Positions 17,187 through 28,463 are shown, counted from the first letter of the stretch. The stretch is 64,000 bases of DNA from Janibacter sp. A1S7 (GCF_037198315.1 NZ_CP144913.1:1674001-1738000), one strand, 5' to 3'. Program-made: numbers and translations. Notes: generated by a model not told the origin, from the letters alone.

Positions 17187-18227
17187 TCAGCTCCAGTCCA
17201 TGATGACCTTGCCGCACTCTCCCGAGGCGGCGGTGGCGAACGCGTCCTCCCACTGCTGTGCGGGGAAGCGGTGGGTGATGACCGACGAGATGGTCTCGCG
17301 CAGCGCGGGAGAGGTGGAGAGCATCGCGCCCATCGTGTACCAGGTGTCGTACATCTCGCGGCCGTAGATCCCCTTGATCGTGATCATGTGGGTGATGACC
17401 TTCGACCAGTCGATGGGGTAGGGGTCCTTCGGGAGGCCGAGCATCGCGATGCGCCCTCCGTGATTGAGGTTGTCGAGCATGTCGGCCACCGCCGGGGGAG
17501 CGCCGGACATCTCCAGGCCCACGTCGAAGCCCTCCTTCATGCCCAGCTCGCGCATCGCGGCTGCGAGGTCGGAGGAGGCGGCGTTGACGAGCAGGTCGGC
17601 TCCCGCCGCCCCGGCCAGCTCCAGACGCCGGTCGGACAGGTCGGTCACGGCGATGTACCGGGCGCCCACGTGCCGGGCGATGGCGGCCGCCATGACCCCG
17701 ATCGGCCCGGCGCCGGTGACCACGACGTCCTCGCCGGCCAGGGGGAAGGAGAGGGTCGTGTGGACGGCGTTGCCCAGCGGGTCGAAGATCGCCCCGAGGT
17801 CCGGGTCGATGGCGCCGGTGTGCACCCAGGCGTTCGCGGCGGGGATGACGACGAAGTCGGCGAAGGCCCCGTCACGGTTGACGCCGATGCCGACGGTGTT
17901 GATGCACAGGTGACGCCGACCGGCCCGGCAGTTGCGACACGAGCCGCAGACGAGATGGCCCTCCCCGGAGACGCGGTCACCGACCGCGACGCTGGTCACC
18001 GTCGCGCCCACCTCCACGACCTCGCCGTAGAACTCGTGCCCGATCACCTGCGGCGTCGTGGGCACGGCACCCGCCGCCCACTCGTCCCAGCCGTGCAGGT
18101 GGAGGTCGGTCCCGCAGAGGCCGGCCCGCAGCACACGGATCTTCACGTCGTCGGGGCCCGGGGTGGGTTCGGGGACATCGACCAGCTCGAGGCCGGGGCC
18201 GGGTCGGGGTTTGACCAGTGCTCGCAT
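17187..18227 (-). CDS. tdh: L-threonine 3-dehydrogenase
   Basis: 346 residues. Zinc-dependent medium-chain dehydrogenase: catalytic-zinc cysteine in [26 protein letters not shown], structural-zinc cluster [15 protein letters not shown], and NAD-binding [13 protein letters not shown]. Oxidises threonine to 2-amino-3-ketobutyrate, the substrate of Kbl. ATG 18227 has RBS CAGGAGA. As first gene of the tdh-kbl unit it links threonine catabolism to the glycine cleavage genes of the window. Confidence 0.96.
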   Translation of the reverse strand: MRALVKPRPGPGLELVDVPEPTPGPDDVKIRVLRAGLCGTDLHLHGWDEWAAGAVPTTPQVIGHEFYGEVVEVGATVTSVAVGDRVSGEGHLVCGSCRNCRAGRRHLCINTVGIGVNRDGAFADFVVIPAANAWVHTGAIDPDLGAIFDPLGNAVHTTLSFPLAGEDVVVTGAGPIGVMAAAIARHVGARYIAVTDLSDRRLELAGAAGADLLVNAASSDLAAAMRELGMKEGFDVGLEMSGAPPAVADMLDNLNHGGRIAMLGLPKDPYPIDWSKVITHMITIKGIYGREMYDTWYTMGAMLSTSPALRETISSVITHRFPAQQWEDAFATAASGECGKVIMDWS

Positions 18228-18266
18228 CGTTCTCCTGTCGTGGCTGCGGGGGTGACCGTCGTCACG

Positions 18267-18272
18267 ACACTA
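18267..18272 (-). promoter_or_regulatory. -10 box for tdh-kbl
   Basis: TAGTGT on the minus strand, 39 nt before ATG 18227. An inverted repeat GTGAC/GTCAC (18252-18265) lies just inside the predicted transcript and could be an operator. Confidence 0.4.
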
Positions 18273-18298
18273 GCGACCATCACGAGGGGGGAAAAACC

Positions 18299-19426
18299 TC
18301 AGCGTCGGGCCAGCAGCACCATGGCCTCGTGGTGGCGGGTCTGGGGGAACATGTCGAACAGGCGCGACCGCTCGACCCGGTACGCGGGAAGGTCCGCCAG
18401 ATCACGGGCCAGGGTCGCGGCCTTGCAGCTGGAGTAGATGATGTGCCCGGGTGCCGCTGACTCCAGTGCGGCGCAGAGCCGGGCACCGATGCCACGACGC
18501 GGTGGATTGACGACGACCAGGTCCGCGGCGACGTCCTCCAGCGCACTGGCGTCTGCGACGCGGAAGTGTGCTGCCACCCCGAGGTCCGCAGCCGCGTCAC
18601 GCGCGCTCGAGACCGCGTCGGGCGCGAGCTCGACCCCCTCGACACGCCGCTGGTGCGCCCCCTTCGCCATCGCGGCGTTGAGTGCGAAGCCGCCGACTCC
18701 GCAGTACAGATCCAGGACGCTGGCCGGGTCGATCGCGCCCACCCAGTCGCGGGCCTGACGGTAGAGCCCGCTCGCGACGACGCTGTTGGTCTGGAAGAAG
18801 CTGCGTGGACGCAACCGCAAGGTGATGTCGTCCAGCCGCATCGCCAGGAAGTCCTCCTCGGTGAGCACGATCTCCTCCTCGCCCTCGAGGACGGCCTTGT
18901 GCTCGGGCTGGATGTTGACCGAGACCACGCGCACACCGGGAAGGGCGGCACGAAGCAGGTCCAGCCCCTCCCGGATCCGCGGTAGCTGGCCGGGGGAGCG
19001 CAGGACGAATCGGACCATCAGTTCCCCGGCCGGGCTGGCCGTGACGATCAGGTACTTCAGCTCGCCGGACCGGGCCGAGACGTCGAAGGGGACCAGCCCC
19101 AGCTGAGCCACCGCCTCGGTCAGGAGCGGCAGTGCCTCGGCAAGAGCCGGTTCGTAGAGTCCGCAGTCCCGCAGGTCCACCCCACGAAAGCGCGCATCGA
19201 GGATGCCGAAGGTCGGTTCCCGACTGCTCCCGCCGACGGCCAGCTTCGCCTTGTTGCGGAAGCCCGACTCCGTGCCCACGAACGGGGCGTCCCACACCTC
19301 GGGTGGTGCGAAGGGTCGCAACTGCATCACGACGTCATCGGCCAGATCGTGCACCTGCTCGGCGTAGGGCACGCCCATGAGGGCGCACGAGCCGCACGAT
19401 CCGCGGTCGAAGTGGGGGCACTGCAC
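18299..19426 (-). CDS. rlmC: RlmC-type 23S rRNA (uracil-C5)-methyltransferase
   Basis: 375 residues from GTG 19426. An Fe-S type cysteine cluster opens the protein (CPHFDRGSCGSCALMGVPYA), the SAM motif is VLDLYCGVGGFAL, the conserved asparagine-proline motif is VVNPPRRG, and the catalytic cysteine is in IIYSSCKAATLARDL. The lack of an N-terminal TRAM domain points to the RumB/RlmC group (U747 in E. coli) rather than RlmD. The exact target uridine in actinobacteria is inferred. Confidence 0.88.
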   Translation of the reverse strand: MQCPHFDRGSCGSCALMGVPYAEQVHDLADDVVMQLRPFAPPEVWDAPFVGTESGFRNKAKLAVGGSSREPTFGILDARFRGVDLRDCGLYEPALAEALPLLTEAVAQLGLVPFDVSARSGELKYLIVTASPAGELMVRFVLRSPGQLPRIREGLDLLRAALPGVRVVSVNIQPEHKAVLEGEEEIVLTEEDFLAMRLDDITLRLRPRSFFQTNSVVASGLYRQARDWVGAIDPASVLDLYCGVGGFALNAAMAKGAHQRRVEGVELAPDAVSSARDAAADLGVAAHFRVADASALEDVAADLVVVNPPRRGIGARLCAALESAAPGHIIYSSCKAATLARDLADLPAYRVERSRLFDMFPQTRHHEAMVLLARR

Positions 19427-19434
19427 GATGTCAG

Positions 19435-19440
19435 AGGCTA
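19435..19440 (-). promoter_or_regulatory. -10 box for rlmC
   Basis: TAGCCT on the minus strand with 8 nt to GTG 19426. The remaining 175 bp up to the acyl-CoA synthetase stop hold one CGAAGGGGG copy (19592-19600) and nothing else I can support. Confidence 0.45.
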
Positions 19441-19615
19441 CCGGGGCGAGGACGGCACGTGGACCGGCAACTCGCCACCAAACGTCCCTTGCCGGATGCG
19501 GTCGACAAGGCCGACGAGCAGCAGGTCGGCGCCGACGACACCAGCACCGGGCCCACCCTCGGGGGCGCGCGCCGGGCCCACCCGGTACCCGCCCCCTTCG
19601 TCCGTGTCGCGCTGC

Positions 19616-21247
19616 CTACGACTGACCGAGGATCTCGCCCGCACGTTCGCGCATCTCGATCTTGCGGACCTTGCCGGTGACCGTCATCGGGAACTCCTGG
19701 GTGACGTGCACGTACCGAGGGATCTTGTAGTGGGCGAGCTTGCCGGTGGCGAATTCGCGGACCTCGTCGGCCGTCAGGGAGGTGGCTCCGGCCGAGAGGA
19801 CCACCCACGCCATGAGCTCCTCGCCGTACTTGTCGTCGGGGACGCCGATCACCTGCACGTCGGCGATCGCCGGGTGGGTGTAGAGGAACTCCTCGACCTC
19901 GCGGGGGTAGACGTTCTCCCCGCCGCGGATGACGAGGTCCTTGATCCTCCCGACGATGTTGACGTAGCCGTGCTCGTCCATCGTCGCGACGTCACCGGTG
20001 TGCATCCACCGCGACTCGTCGATGGCCTCGGCGGTCGTGTCCGGCTGCTCCCAGTAGCCGAGCATCACGCTGTAGCCGCGCGTGCACAGCTCACCGGCCT
20101 CGTCCCGGGGCAGGGTCACGCCGGTCACCGGGTCGACGACCTTGGTCTCGATGTGCGGCATCGAGCGGCCGACGGTCTCGGTGCGTCGCGCCAGGTCGTC
20201 GTCCCTGCGGGTCATCGTCGAGACCGGTGAGGTCTCGGTCATTCCGTAGCTGATGGCCACCTCGGACATGTTCATCTCGGCGACGACGCGCTTCATGACC
20301 TCGACCGGGCACGTGGACCCGGCCATGATCCCGGTGCGCAGGCTGCTCAGGTCGTAGTCGGCGAAGGTCGGCAGGTCCAGCTCGGCGATGAACATCGTCG
20401 GCACGCCGTACAGCGAGGTGCACTGCTCCTGCACGACCGCATCGAGGGTGGCGACCGGGTCGAAGGAGGGGGCCGGGATGACCATGCAGGCACCGTGCGA
20501 GGTGGCCGCGAGGTTGCCCATGACCATGCCGAAGCAGTGGTAGAAGGGCACCGGGATGCAGATGCGGTCGTGCTCGGTGTAGGCGATCATCTCACCGACG
20601 AAGTAGCCGTTGTTGAGGATGTTGTGGTGGCTCAGGGTGGCTCCCTTGGGGAAGCCCGTGGTGCCGGAGGTGTACTGGATGTTGATCGGGTCGTCGGGGC
20701 TGAGACCCGCGCCGCGCTCGGCCAGATCCTCGTCGGTGACCGCGCCACCGGCGGCGACGAGGTCGTCCCAGGACGCGTCACCGATGTAGACGACCTCGGT
20801 CAGGGAAGCGACCTGCGGACGCACCTCCTCGACCATCGAGCGGTAGTCGGACGTCTTGTGCGTGGTGGCGCTGACGAGCATCCGCATGCCCGACTGCTGG
20901 GCCACATAGGTCAGCTCGTGCGAGCGGTAGGCCGGGTTGACGTTGACCAGGATCGCACCGATGCGCGCGGTGGCGTACTGCAGCAGCGTCCACTCCGGGC
21001 AGTTCGGTGACCAGATGCCGACTCGATCACCGGCGGCCACCCCCTTCGCCAGCAGGCCCCTGGCGAGTGCGTCCACGTCCGCGAGCAGCTGGGTGTACGT
21101 CCAGCGCCGTCCCGAGGGGACGTCGACCATGGCCTCCCGGTCGCCGTGGGTGGCGGTGGTGCGCTGGAGATTGGCTCCGATGGTGTCCCCGAGCAGGGGC
21201 GTGTCCGAGATGCCCGAGGTGTACGAGGGCTCTGTGGGTGCGGTCAC
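19616..21247 (-). CDS. AMP-binding acyl-CoA synthetase
   Basis: 543 residues from GTG 21247, chosen because AAGGAG sits 5 nt upstream; an in-frame ATG at 21289 would add 14 residues. Adenylate-forming motifs: [16 protein letters not shown] (phosphate loop), [27 protein letters not shown], and the acyl-transfer lysine in [13 protein letters not shown] at the C-terminus. This is the FadD/medium- to long-chain acyl-CoA ligase class that activates fatty acids; chain length cannot be told. It stands alone between rlmC and the MFS/MarR operon. Confidence 0.93.
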   Translation of the reverse strand: MTAPTEPSYTSGISDTPLLGDTIGANLQRTTATHGDREAMVDVPSGRRWTYTQLLADVDALARGLLAKGVAAGDRVGIWSPNCPEWTLLQYATARIGAILVNVNPAYRSHELTYVAQQSGMRMLVSATTHKTSDYRSMVEEVRPQVASLTEVVYIGDASWDDLVAAGGAVTDEDLAERGAGLSPDDPINIQYTSGTTGFPKGATLSHHNILNNGYFVGEMIAYTEHDRICIPVPFYHCFGMVMGNLAATSHGACMVIPAPSFDPVATLDAVVQEQCTSLYGVPTMFIAELDLPTFADYDLSSLRTGIMAGSTCPVEVMKRVVAEMNMSEVAISYGMTETSPVSTMTRRDDDLARRTETVGRSMPHIETKVVDPVTGVTLPRDEAGELCTRGYSVMLGYWEQPDTTAEAIDESRWMHTGDVATMDEHGYVNIVGRIKDLVIRGGENVYPREVEEFLYTHPAIADVQVIGVPDDKYGEELMAWVVLSAGATSLTADEVREFATGKLAHYKIPRYVHVTQEFPMTVTGKVRKIEMRERAGEILGQS

Positions 21248-21325
21248 AACGACTCCTTGCGTGTTCGCGGCGGTGCGGTGCATTCCCACTGTGCCACTCG
21301 TGCCGCCCGGCAGGACGTGCTCGTC

Positions 21326-22567
21326 TCAGTCGGCGTCGCCGACCAGCACGGCCCGACCCTCGGTGGCGCTGTGCACCGCCGGTGCTGGCCCGACCCGAAG
21401 GTGGCGCGAGCCCGCGGAGAAGATCACGACCCCGATGAGGACGGCGACCGCGCCCATCCAGAAGGGCGCGCTCATGCTGATCTCCTCACCGAGTCGACCG
21501 GCTGCCCAAGGGGCCACGGCACCGCCGGAGAAGCGGACGAAGGAGTACGCCGACGAGGCCACCGAGCGCTCGACGGGCGCGGAGCCCATGACGGCCTCGG
21601 TGATGAGCGTGTTGTTGACCCCGAGGAAGGCGCCGGCGATGACGATGCCGATGATCAGGACCGTCGTGGACTCGACGAAGACGGCCATCAGTGCCAGGTC
21701 GACGGCGAAGAGCGTGAGGGCCCAGAGGATGGAGGGGACGGTACCGAAGCGACGCTGCAGCCTCGGCGCGGTCCGGACCGAGGTGATGGCCAGCAGCAGG
21801 CCCCAACCGAAGAAGATCCAGCCCACCTGCGAGGCGCCCATGTCCAGCGGGAACGGCGCGAACGCCAGCAGGGTGAAGAAGCCCATGTTGTAGAAGAGCG
21901 CAGTCAGGGCCACGGTGCGCAGACCCGGGTGCTTCAGGGCCCAGATCGGGTCGGTCAGGGAGGTGTGCCGGCCCGACGGGGGAGTGGGCGGCAGGAGGAC
22001 GGCGGTGACGACCACCGCGATGGCCATCAGGGCGGCGACCCCGAAGAACGGGGCTCGCCAGGAGATCGCCCCGAGCTGGCCGCCGACGATCGGCCCCACG
22101 GCGATCCCGAGACCCAGGGCCGCCTCGAAGAAGATGACCGCCTGGCCGACGCTACCGGCGGATGCCACGACGATGGTCGAGAGTGCGGTGGCCACGAAGA
22201 GTGCATTGCCCAGGCCCCATCCGGCTCGGAAGCCGACGATCGCCCCGATGGAGTCCGACATCCCTGCCAGTGCGGAGAAGACGATGATCAGCGCGAGACC
22301 CGCGAGCAGGGTGCGCTTCGCCCCGATGCGCGAGGAGATGAAGCCGGCGACGAGCATCGCGACGCCCATGACCGCCATGTAGCTGGTAAACAGCAGTGAG
22401 GTCTCGCTCGGACTGGCACCCAGCTCGTCGGCGATCGGCTTGAGGATGGGATCGACGAGGCCGATGCCCATGAAGGCGATGACGCAGGCGAAGGCCACGG
22501 CCCACACGGCACGCGGCTGCTTCCACATCGAGGGGCTCTCGTTCGCGGGTGGTGCTGGGGACGTCAC
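21326..22567 (-). CDS. MFS transporter (MarR-linked efflux candidate)
   Basis: 413 residues with about 12 membrane segments (for example AVAFACVIAFMGIGLVDP, MAVMGVAMLVAGFISSRIGAKRTLL with the MFS loop motif, and GWIFFGWGLLLAITS). The GTG start overlaps the MarR stop (TAGTG), so the two are translated from one mRNA. A MarR repressor coupled to an MFS pump usually means inducible drug or aromatic-compound export; the substrate is unknown. Confidence 0.92.
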   Translation of the reverse strand: MTSPAPPANESPSMWKQPRAVWAVAFACVIAFMGIGLVDPILKPIADELGASPSETSLLFTSYMAVMGVAMLVAGFISSRIGAKRTLLAGLALIIVFSALAGMSDSIGAIVGFRAGWGLGNALFVATALSTIVVASAGSVGQAVIFFEAALGLGIAVGPIVGGQLGAISWRAPFFGVAALMAIAVVVTAVLLPPTPPSGRHTSLTDPIWALKHPGLRTVALTALFYNMGFFTLLAFAPFPLDMGASQVGWIFFGWGLLLAITSVRTAPRLQRRFGTVPSILWALTLFAVDLALMAVFVESTTVLIIGIVIAGAFLGVNNTLITEAVMGSAPVERSVASSAYSFVRFSGGAVAPWAAGRLGEEISMSAPFWMGAVAVLIGVVIFSAGSRHLRVGPAPAVHSATEGRAVLVGDAD

Positions 22568-23013
22568 TACTGCTGGCCTTCCTGCTGGTGTGCGGTCGCC
22601 TCGAGCACCGCGCGCAGCACCATCACGGCGGTGGCGAGGTCCTCGGGGGTGAGTACGGGGTGCTCCCGGACGGCGGTGACGACGGCCTCCGCGGTGCGCC
22701 GGCGCACGACGGACAAGGCGTCACGACCGGCCGGGGTGAGGGCCACGAGGGTGGCCCGTGCATCGTCGGGGTCGCTCTCCTTGGTCACCCAACCGCGGTC
22801 GGCGAGCGTCCTGACGAGCCCGGACATCGTCGGCTGGGACGTGCGGTCGAGCTGCGCGAGTCGACCCACGCCGCAGGGTCCGTGCTCGTCCAGGACGGAC
22901 AGGACGCGTACCCCGGCCGGTGGGGTCGAGTGGATGTGCTGGCGCGATGCACGTACGAGACGCGCTGCGCTGGTCACCAGGTCGCTGGCGGTGGAGAGCT
23001 CATCGCGGGTCAC
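22567..23013 (-). CDS. MarR family transcriptional regulator
   Basis: 148 residues from GTG 23013. Winged helix-turn-helix: VRVLSVLDEHGPCGVGRLAQLDRTSQPTMSGLVRTLADRGWVTK (given in parts: recognition helix around SQPTMSGLVRTL) and wing DPDDARATLVALTPAG. A perfect palindrome 11 nt upstream overlaps its -10 box, so autorepression is likely. First gene of the MarR-MFS operon. Confidence 0.93.
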   Translation of the reverse strand: MTRDELSTASDLVTSAARLVRASRQHIHSTPPAGVRVLSVLDEHGPCGVGRLAQLDRTSQPTMSGLVRTLADRGWVTKESDPDDARATLVALTPAGRDALSVVRRRTAEAVVTAVREHPVLTPEDLATAVMVLRAVLEATAHQQEGQQ

Positions 23014-23019
23014 GGCCCC

Positions 23020-23025
23020 ATCTTA
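23020..23025 (-). promoter_or_regulatory. -10 box for the marR-MFS operon
   Basis: TAAGAT on the minus strand with exactly 6 nt to GTG 23013 (leaderless). Its upstream end overlaps the operator palindrome. Confidence 0.6.
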
Positions 23026-23042
23026 CATAGGGGTCCTATGTA
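23024..23042. promoter_or_regulatory. MarR operator palindrome
   Basis: TACATAGG (23024-23031), 3-nt spacer, CCTATGTA (23035-23042): a perfect 8-bp inverted repeat, strikingly AT-rich for this genome and typical of MarR sites in size. It overlaps the -10 element of marR. Confidence 0.7.
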
Positions 23043-23060
23043 CATGCCCGGAGGAGACGA

Positions 23061-23099
23061 CGACCGGGCCGTGACCACTGGGTGGTCACGGCCCGGTCG
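23061..23099 (-). terminator. Terminator hairpin after the betaine operon
   Basis: A perfect 18-bp stem (23061-23078 with 23082-23099) and a 3-nt loop lie 15 nt past the BCCT stop. There is no T-tract, as is common in high-GC actinobacteria. It insulates the MarR promoter from read-through. Confidence 0.75.
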
Positions 23100-23113
23100 G
23101 GCAGGGGAGCGGG

Positions 23114-25138
23114 TCAGACCTGCTCGGTCAACGTCCCCGCGACGGCCCAGCGCTCGAAGTGGTCCAGCACGTCGTGGCAGATCTCCTCTTCGCTGTAGGG
23201 GAAGACGTCGTACCCGCCCCCGCTGGGCAGGGCGACGTCGAGCCGTGTCGTGCGATCGTCGGCCTCGATCATGCGCACACCGTATGAGGGCGCCGGCCCG
23301 GGGCGAGCGCGCACGGACCAGACGAAGGGGGATTCCCCCTCGCCGATGACCAGCTCCGCCGAGGAGGGGGTGTCCGCATCCCCGTGCCGGACCTCGAGAT
23401 GGGCGATACGACCCTGAGACTCCATCTCCGTGACGACTTCCTCCAGTGCCGGGACGACCACGGTCGCCAGACGCTCATTGGCCCGTTGGATGCTGACGGT
23501 GCCGAAGGCATGCGACAGCCGCTGGCGCCAGGAGAGCTGGTGCTGGATCTCCTGACCGGCCAGGTGCGTCGCCAGCGACAGCCGGGCAGCGTCGAAGTTG
23601 GTCCGCTCGACCTCCAGGGCCTTGTGCAGGCCGACCATCACCAGGATCATCACGACCGCGAAGGGCAGCCCCATGATGATCGTCGCGTACTGCAGGGCGA
23701 CGATCCCACCGACGACGAGCATCGCGATGGTCAGCACGCCGGTCGCGACCGCCCACACGACGCGCAGTATCGCCGGGGCATCGGTCTCGCTGTCCGGCAG
23801 GTCGGACGTCAGGTTGGCCATGATGAGCGCACCGGAGTCGGCGGACGTCACGTAGAAGAGCAGTCCGACGAAGGTGGCGAGCCCGACCAGGAAGAAGGCC
23901 CCCGGGTACTGCTGGAGAAGACTGTAGAAGCCCTGCTCGGGCTGATTCATCGCCAACTCACCGAAGGCGGCATCGCCATCGGCAATCTGCTTGACGGCGG
24001 AGTTGCCGAAGATCGAGACCCACATGACGATGTAGCTGAAGGGGATGGTGAGGGTACCGAACACGAACTGTCCGATGGTGCGGCCCTTGGAGATGCGGGC
24101 GAGGAACATCCCGACGAAGGAGGCCCAGGCGACCCACCAGGCCCAGAAGAAGAGGGTCCACAGGTTCATCCAGTCGGCCGGGTGGTCGTAGGCCATCGTG
24201 TCCAGCGTCATCCCGGGGAACATCGAGACGAAGTCCCCGACATTCATCGTGATCGCCCGCAGGAGGAACGTCGTGCTGCCGGTCACCAGGACCCACAGCG
24301 CGAGCAGGATGGCCAGGACGACGTTGAGCTGGCTGAGGATGCGGATGCCACGGTCGACACCCGTGGTCGCGGACACCGTGGCCACGGCCACCGCCAAGAT
24401 GACCAGACCCACCTGTGCGGGGATCCCCTGCGGGACGTCGAACATCACACCGAGGCCGACGTTGAGCATCACGACACCGATGCCCAGCGACGTGGCGACA
24501 CCGAAGATCGTGCCGAGCACGGTGGCGATGTCGACCGTGTCACCGATCGGTCCGCGGATGCGCTTGCCGAAGATCGGGTACAGCGCGGAGCGCACGGCCA
24601 GCGGGAGCTTCTTGCGGTGGGCGAAGTAGCCCAGGGCGATGCCCATGAGCGCGTACATGCCCCAGCCCGTGATGCCGTAGTGGAAGAGGGTCCACACGGT
24701 CGCCTCGCGTGCCGCGTCCACGCTCCCGGCCTCGCCCTGTGGGGGAGCGAGGAACTGGCTGGCGGGCTCTGCGACGGCGAAGAACATCACGTCGGTGCCG
24801 ATACCCGCGGCGAAGAGCATCGAGGCCCAGGCGAAGGTGGAGAACTCGGGACGGTCGTCGTCGTCGCCGAGGCGCACGCGGGCGTAGCGGACACCGACGT
24901 AGATGACGAAGACGAGCACCACCGTCGCCAGGGAGATGTAGAACCAACCGAACCAGTCACCGATACGGGTGACCAGACTGCCGAGGGTGCTCTCCGCCGT
25001 CTCCGGCGCGATGAGCGCCCAGGCGGCGATGACGGCGATGATCACACCGGAGACCGCGAGCACGGTGGTCTTCAGGCGGGGTCTGCTGGGGTGGTCCTCA
25101 GTCAGCTGGGGGTCGATCGAGGCGTCGGTCGTGCTCAC
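23114..25138 (-). CDS. BCCT family choline/betaine/carnitine transporter
   Basis: 674 residues from GTG 25138, which overlaps the betA stop (GTGA). Twelve membrane segments and BCCT hallmarks: [32 protein letters not shown], and the signature [24 protein letters not shown] (here in parts, about residues 355-378). A long hydrophilic C-terminal region (about 530-674) extends into the cytoplasm, as in osmosensing BetP, though it lacks an obviously basic BetP-like tail. Cotranscription with betB and betA indicates choline import for betaine synthesis. Confidence 0.94.
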   Translation of the reverse strand: MSTTDASIDPQLTEDHPSRPRLKTTVLAVSGVIIAVIAAWALIAPETAESTLGSLVTRIGDWFGWFYISLATVVLVFVIYVGVRYARVRLGDDDDRPEFSTFAWASMLFAAGIGTDVMFFAVAEPASQFLAPPQGEAGSVDAAREATVWTLFHYGITGWGMYALMGIALGYFAHRKKLPLAVRSALYPIFGKRIRGPIGDTVDIATVLGTIFGVATSLGIGVVMLNVGLGVMFDVPQGIPAQVGLVILAVAVATVSATTGVDRGIRILSQLNVVLAILLALWVLVTGSTTFLLRAITMNVGDFVSMFPGMTLDTMAYDHPADWMNLWTLFFWAWWVAWASFVGMFLARISKGRTIGQFVFGTLTIPFSYIVMWVSIFGNSAVKQIADGDAAFGELAMNQPEQGFYSLLQQYPGAFFLVGLATFVGLLFYVTSADSGALIMANLTSDLPDSETDAPAILRVVWAVATGVLTIAMLVVGGIVALQYATIIMGLPFAVVMILVMVGLHKALEVERTNFDAARLSLATHLAGQEIQHQLSWRQRLSHAFGTVSIQRANERLATVVVPALEEVVTEMESQGRIAHLEVRHGDADTPSSAELVIGEGESPFVWSVRARPGPAPSYGVRMIEADDRTTRLDVALPSGGGYDVFPYSEEEICHDVLDHFERWAVAGTLTEQV

Positions 25139-26895
25139 TGGCCCTCTCCCTTCGTCGGAGCGGCCTGCATGGCGCGCAGGGCGCTGGGCAGGTGGTCCCG
25201 TGAGTCCCACGCGGAGTTGCGCGGGTCACCCTCGGGGTAGAGGGGCATCCCCTCGTTCGCGCGGTACACCGGCGGGTGCTCGGCCTCGAGGGGAGTGTTG
25301 CCGGCGATGAGGTCGGCGGCCTTCTCCGCGACCATCATCACCGGTGCGTAGATGTTGCCGTTGGTGATGCTGGGGAAGACGGAGGCGTCGACGACGCGCA
25401 GCCCCTCGGTCCCGTGCACCTTCATGGTCGATGGGTCGACCACGGACATCTCGTCGGTGCCCATCTTCGCGGTGCAGGACGGGTGCAGGGCCGTCTCGGC
25501 GTCCCGCGCGACCCAGTCGATGATCTCCTGGTCGGTCTCGACGCCCGGGCCGGGGGAGAGCTCGCCCCCGTCGAAGGGGGCGAAGGCCGGCTGGTCGAGG
25601 ATGTGCCGCGCTGCGCAAACGACCTCGACCCACTCCTGACGGTCCCGCTCCGTGGACAGGTAGTTGAACAGGATGCTCGGCTTGGTGAAGGGGTCGTCGT
25701 TCGTGATCCGCACGTGACCGCGCACGTCGGAGTTCATCGGGCCGATGTGCACCTGGTAGCCGTGCTTGCCGCCCGAGGCCGTGCCGTCGTAGCGCACGGC
25801 GATCGGCAGGAAGTGGAACATCAGGTTCGGGTAGGCGACCTCGTCGTTGGTGCGGATGAAGCCGCCTCCCTCGAAGTGGTTCGAGGCGCCGACCCCGCGG
25901 TTGAGGAAGAGCCACTCGGCGCCGATGTAGGGCGCCTTCCACTTCTTCAGCCAGGGGGCGATGGAGACCGGCTGCAGGCTCTCGTGCTGCAGGTAGACCT
26001 CGAGGTGGTCCTGCAGGTTCTCGCCGACCCCCGGGAGGTCGATGTGCGGCGTGACGCCCGCGGCGCGCAGGGTCTCCGGGTCACCGACGCCGGACAGCTG
26101 CAACAGCTGCGGCGTGTTGAAGGCGCCGCCGCAGAGGATGACCTCTCCGGCGTCAACCGAGTGGTGGCGTCGGCCCGCGCGCACGAAGTCGACCCCGGTG
26201 ACACGGTTGCCCTGCCAGCGCAGCTTCGTCACCGTCGCCAGGGTGGTGATGTCGAGGTTCTTGCGATCGCGGATCGGCCGCAGGTAGGCGCGCGAGGCCG
26301 AGATCCGACTGCCCTTGGAGACATTCCGGTCGAAGGGGGCGAAGCCCTCCTGGCGGTATCCGTTGACGTCGTCCGTCCGGGCGAATCCGGCCTGTTCCGT
26401 GGCCTCGAAGAAGGCTTGGAAGAGCGGGCTGGACGCAGGGCCGCGCTCGAGGGTGAGCGGGCCGGCGCCACCACGCCAGGCGTCGACGCCGGCGGTCGTG
26501 GTCTCCATCCGCTTGAAGTAGGGCAGGCAGTGGGCGTAGTCCCAGTGCTCCATGCCGTCGAAGCCGGCCCACTTGTCGAAGTCGCCCGCGTTGCCACGCT
26601 GGAAGATCATCCCGTTGATGCTCGAGCTCCCGCCCAGGACCTTGCCCCGGGCGTGCTTGACGCGCCGACCGCCCATGTGCGGCTCGGGCTCGGTCTCGTA
26701 GGCCCAGTCGTAGAGCGGGTTGCCGGCGGGGAACATCAGAGCGGCCGGCATGTGGATCAGGGGGTCGGTGATGAAGTCCGCACGTCCTGCCTCGAGGACG
26801 AGCACGCTCGTGCTCTCGTCGGAGCTGAGGCGGTTGGCCAGGGCGGAGCCGGCCGAGCCTCCTCCGACGATGACGTAGTCGTAGTGCTCTCTCAT
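25135..26895 (-). CDS. betA: Choline dehydrogenase (GMC oxidoreductase)
   Basis: 586 residues from ATG 26895. GMC flavoprotein: FAD-binding [16 protein letters not shown] at residues 8-23, [14 protein letters not shown], the second signature [16 protein letters not shown], and active-site region [10 protein letters not shown] plus [19 protein letters not shown] near the C-terminus. Oxidises choline to betaine aldehyde. Longer in-frame extension upstream is rejected since it runs into betB on the same strand. Middle gene of betB-betA-BCCT. Confidence 0.93.
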   Translation of the reverse strand: MREHYDYVIVGGGSAGSALANRLSSDESTSVLVLEAGRADFITDPLIHMPAALMFPAGNPLYDWAYETEPEPHMGGRRVKHARGKVLGGSSSINGMIFQRGNAGDFDKWAGFDGMEHWDYAHCLPYFKRMETTTAGVDAWRGGAGPLTLERGPASSPLFQAFFEATEQAGFARTDDVNGYRQEGFAPFDRNVSKGSRISASRAYLRPIRDRKNLDITTLATVTKLRWQGNRVTGVDFVRAGRRHHSVDAGEVILCGGAFNTPQLLQLSGVGDPETLRAAGVTPHIDLPGVGENLQDHLEVYLQHESLQPVSIAPWLKKWKAPYIGAEWLFLNRGVGASNHFEGGGFIRTNDEVAYPNLMFHFLPIAVRYDGTASGGKHGYQVHIGPMNSDVRGHVRITNDDPFTKPSILFNYLSTERDRQEWVEVVCAARHILDQPAFAPFDGGELSPGPGVETDQEIIDWVARDAETALHPSCTAKMGTDEMSVVDPSTMKVHGTEGLRVVDASVFPSITNGNIYAPVMMVAEKAADLIAGNTPLEAEHPPVYRANEGMPLYPEGDPRNSAWDSRDHLPSALRAMQAAPTKGEGQ

Positions 26896-26933
26896 GGGGT
26901 CCTTCCCGTCTGCGCGTGGCGTGCGCCGTGGTG

Positions 26934-26966
26934 TGGTCGGTGCTGCGTGGTCGGTGCTGCGTGGTC
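26934..26966. repeat. Short 14-bp tandem repeat in the betB-betA gap
   Basis: TGGTCGGTGCTGCG occurs twice head to tail (26934-26947, 26948-26961) followed by a partial third unit. It lies in the 74-bp spacer between betB and betA and does not contribute coding sequence. Confidence 0.7.
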
Positions 26967-26969
26967 CGG

Positions 26970-28463
26970 TCAGTCCTGGCCGGTGCCGAACCAGCCGGTG
27001 GTGGCCGGTCGGGTGTTGTGCCAGACGTGCTTGCTCTCCTGGTACTCGTGCAGCCCGGTCAGGCCGAGCTCGCGGCCGACACCGGACTGCTTCATCCCGC
27101 CCCACTCGGCGGCCGGGACGTAGGGGTGGAAGTCGTTGATCCAGATCGTCCCGTGGCGCAGCCGACGCGCGACCCGCTCGGCGCGGCCGGCGTTCTGCGT
27201 CCACACGGCGCCCGCGAGTCCGTAGATCGTGTCGTTGGCCAGCGACACGGCAGCCTCTTCGCGGGCCTCGGGGGAGTCGCCGGTGAAGGTCTCCACGGTG
27301 AGCACCGGGCCGAAGGACTCGTCCTGCACGCAGGACATGTCGGCGGTGCACCCGTCGAGGATCGTCGGGGGGTAGTAGCTGCCGACGGCCAGCTCACCAC
27401 CGGGGCGCTCGCCCCCGCAGCGCAGCACGGCGCCCTCGGCCAGCGCGGCCTCGACGTAGGCCTCGACCTTCCGGCGGTGGCCGTCGCTGATGAGCGGGCC
27501 CGTCTCGGCGGACTCGTCGAAGGGCCCGCCCATCCGGATGGCCCGTGCCCGACGCACGAGCTCGTCGACCACCCGGTCGTGGACGGAGTCCTCGACGATC
27601 AGGCGGGAGCCCGCCGAGCAGACCTGCCCCGAGTCGAGGAAGATCGCCGTGAGTGCGTTGTCGATCGCGGCGTCCATGTCGGCGTCGGCGAAGATGATGT
27701 TCGGGTTCTTCCCGCCGAGCTCGAGCGCGACGTTCTTCACCGTGGCCGCGGCCGTCGCCATGATCGTGCGGCCGGTCTCGAGGCCGCCGGTGAAGGAGAC
27801 GAGATCGACCTCCGGGGCGCTGGTCATGGTCGCACCGACGGTGGCGCCCGGCCCCAGCACGAGGTTGGCGACACCGTCGGGCAGGCCCACCTCGACGAGC
27901 GTGCGCACGAGCCAGATGGCGGTCTGCGGGGTGAGTTCGCTGGGCTTGAGGACGAAGGTGTTGCCTGCGGCCAGTGCCGGTGCGACCTTCCACGCCGTCT
28001 GCAGCAGCGGGAAGTTCCAGGGCGTGATCATCGAGCACACGCCGACGGGCTCGTGGACGATGCGCGAGGAGACGTCCGGGGTACCGGGGTCGACGACCCG
28101 GCCCGCCTCGGCCTGGGCCAGCGAGGCGAAGTGGCGGAAGACGGCGACGATGTCCTGCATGTCCATCCGGGACTCGACGAAGCGCTTGCCGGTGTCTTGG
28201 GACTCCATGCGGGCGACGTCGTCGAGCTCGTTCTCGAGACGGTCCGCGAGGCGGTGCAGGAGCGCCGCCCGCTCGGGGGCCGGAGTGCGCGGCCACGGAC
28301 CGTTGTCGAAGGCGGCACGTGCGGCCTTCACGGCGTCCTGGGCGTCGGCCACGCCCCCTTCGTCCACGGTCACGACCACCGAACCGTCCGCGGGGCAGGT
28401 GATCTCTCGGGTCTCACCGGAGGCGGCGGCACGCCACTCGCCGGCAATGTGCAGCGTCGTCAT
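26970..28463 (-). CDS. betB: Betaine-aldehyde dehydrogenase (ALDH family)
   Basis: 497 residues from ATG 28463 with RBS AAGGAG. ALDH motifs: [13 protein letters not shown], the NAD-binding FTGGLETGR, catalytic glutamate in LELGGKNPN and catalytic cysteine in [11 protein letters not shown] (about residue 289). Converts betaine aldehyde to glycine betaine with NAD(P). First gene of the operon, transcribed divergently from a TetR gene across a 34-bp palindrome. Substrate is assigned mainly from context. Confidence 0.9.
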   Translation of the reverse strand: MTTLHIAGEWRAAASGETREITCPADGSVVVTVDEGGVADAQDAVKAARAAFDNGPWPRTPAPERAALLHRLADRLENELDDVARMESQDTGKRFVESRMDMQDIVAVFRHFASLAQAEAGRVVDPGTPDVSSRIVHEPVGVCSMITPWNFPLLQTAWKVAPALAAGNTFVLKPSELTPQTAIWLVRTLVEVGLPDGVANLVLGPGATVGATMTSAPEVDLVSFTGGLETGRTIMATAAATVKNVALELGGKNPNIIFADADMDAAIDNALTAIFLDSGQVCSAGSRLIVEDSVHDRVVDELVRRARAIRMGGPFDESAETGPLISDGHRRKVEAYVEAALAEGAVLRCGGERPGGELAVGSYYPPTILDGCTADMSCVQDESFGPVLTVETFTGDSPEAREEAAVSLANDTIYGLAGAVWTQNAGRAERVARRLRHGTIWINDFHPYVPAAEWGGMKQSGVGRELGLTGLHEYQESKHVWHNTRPATTGWFGTGQD

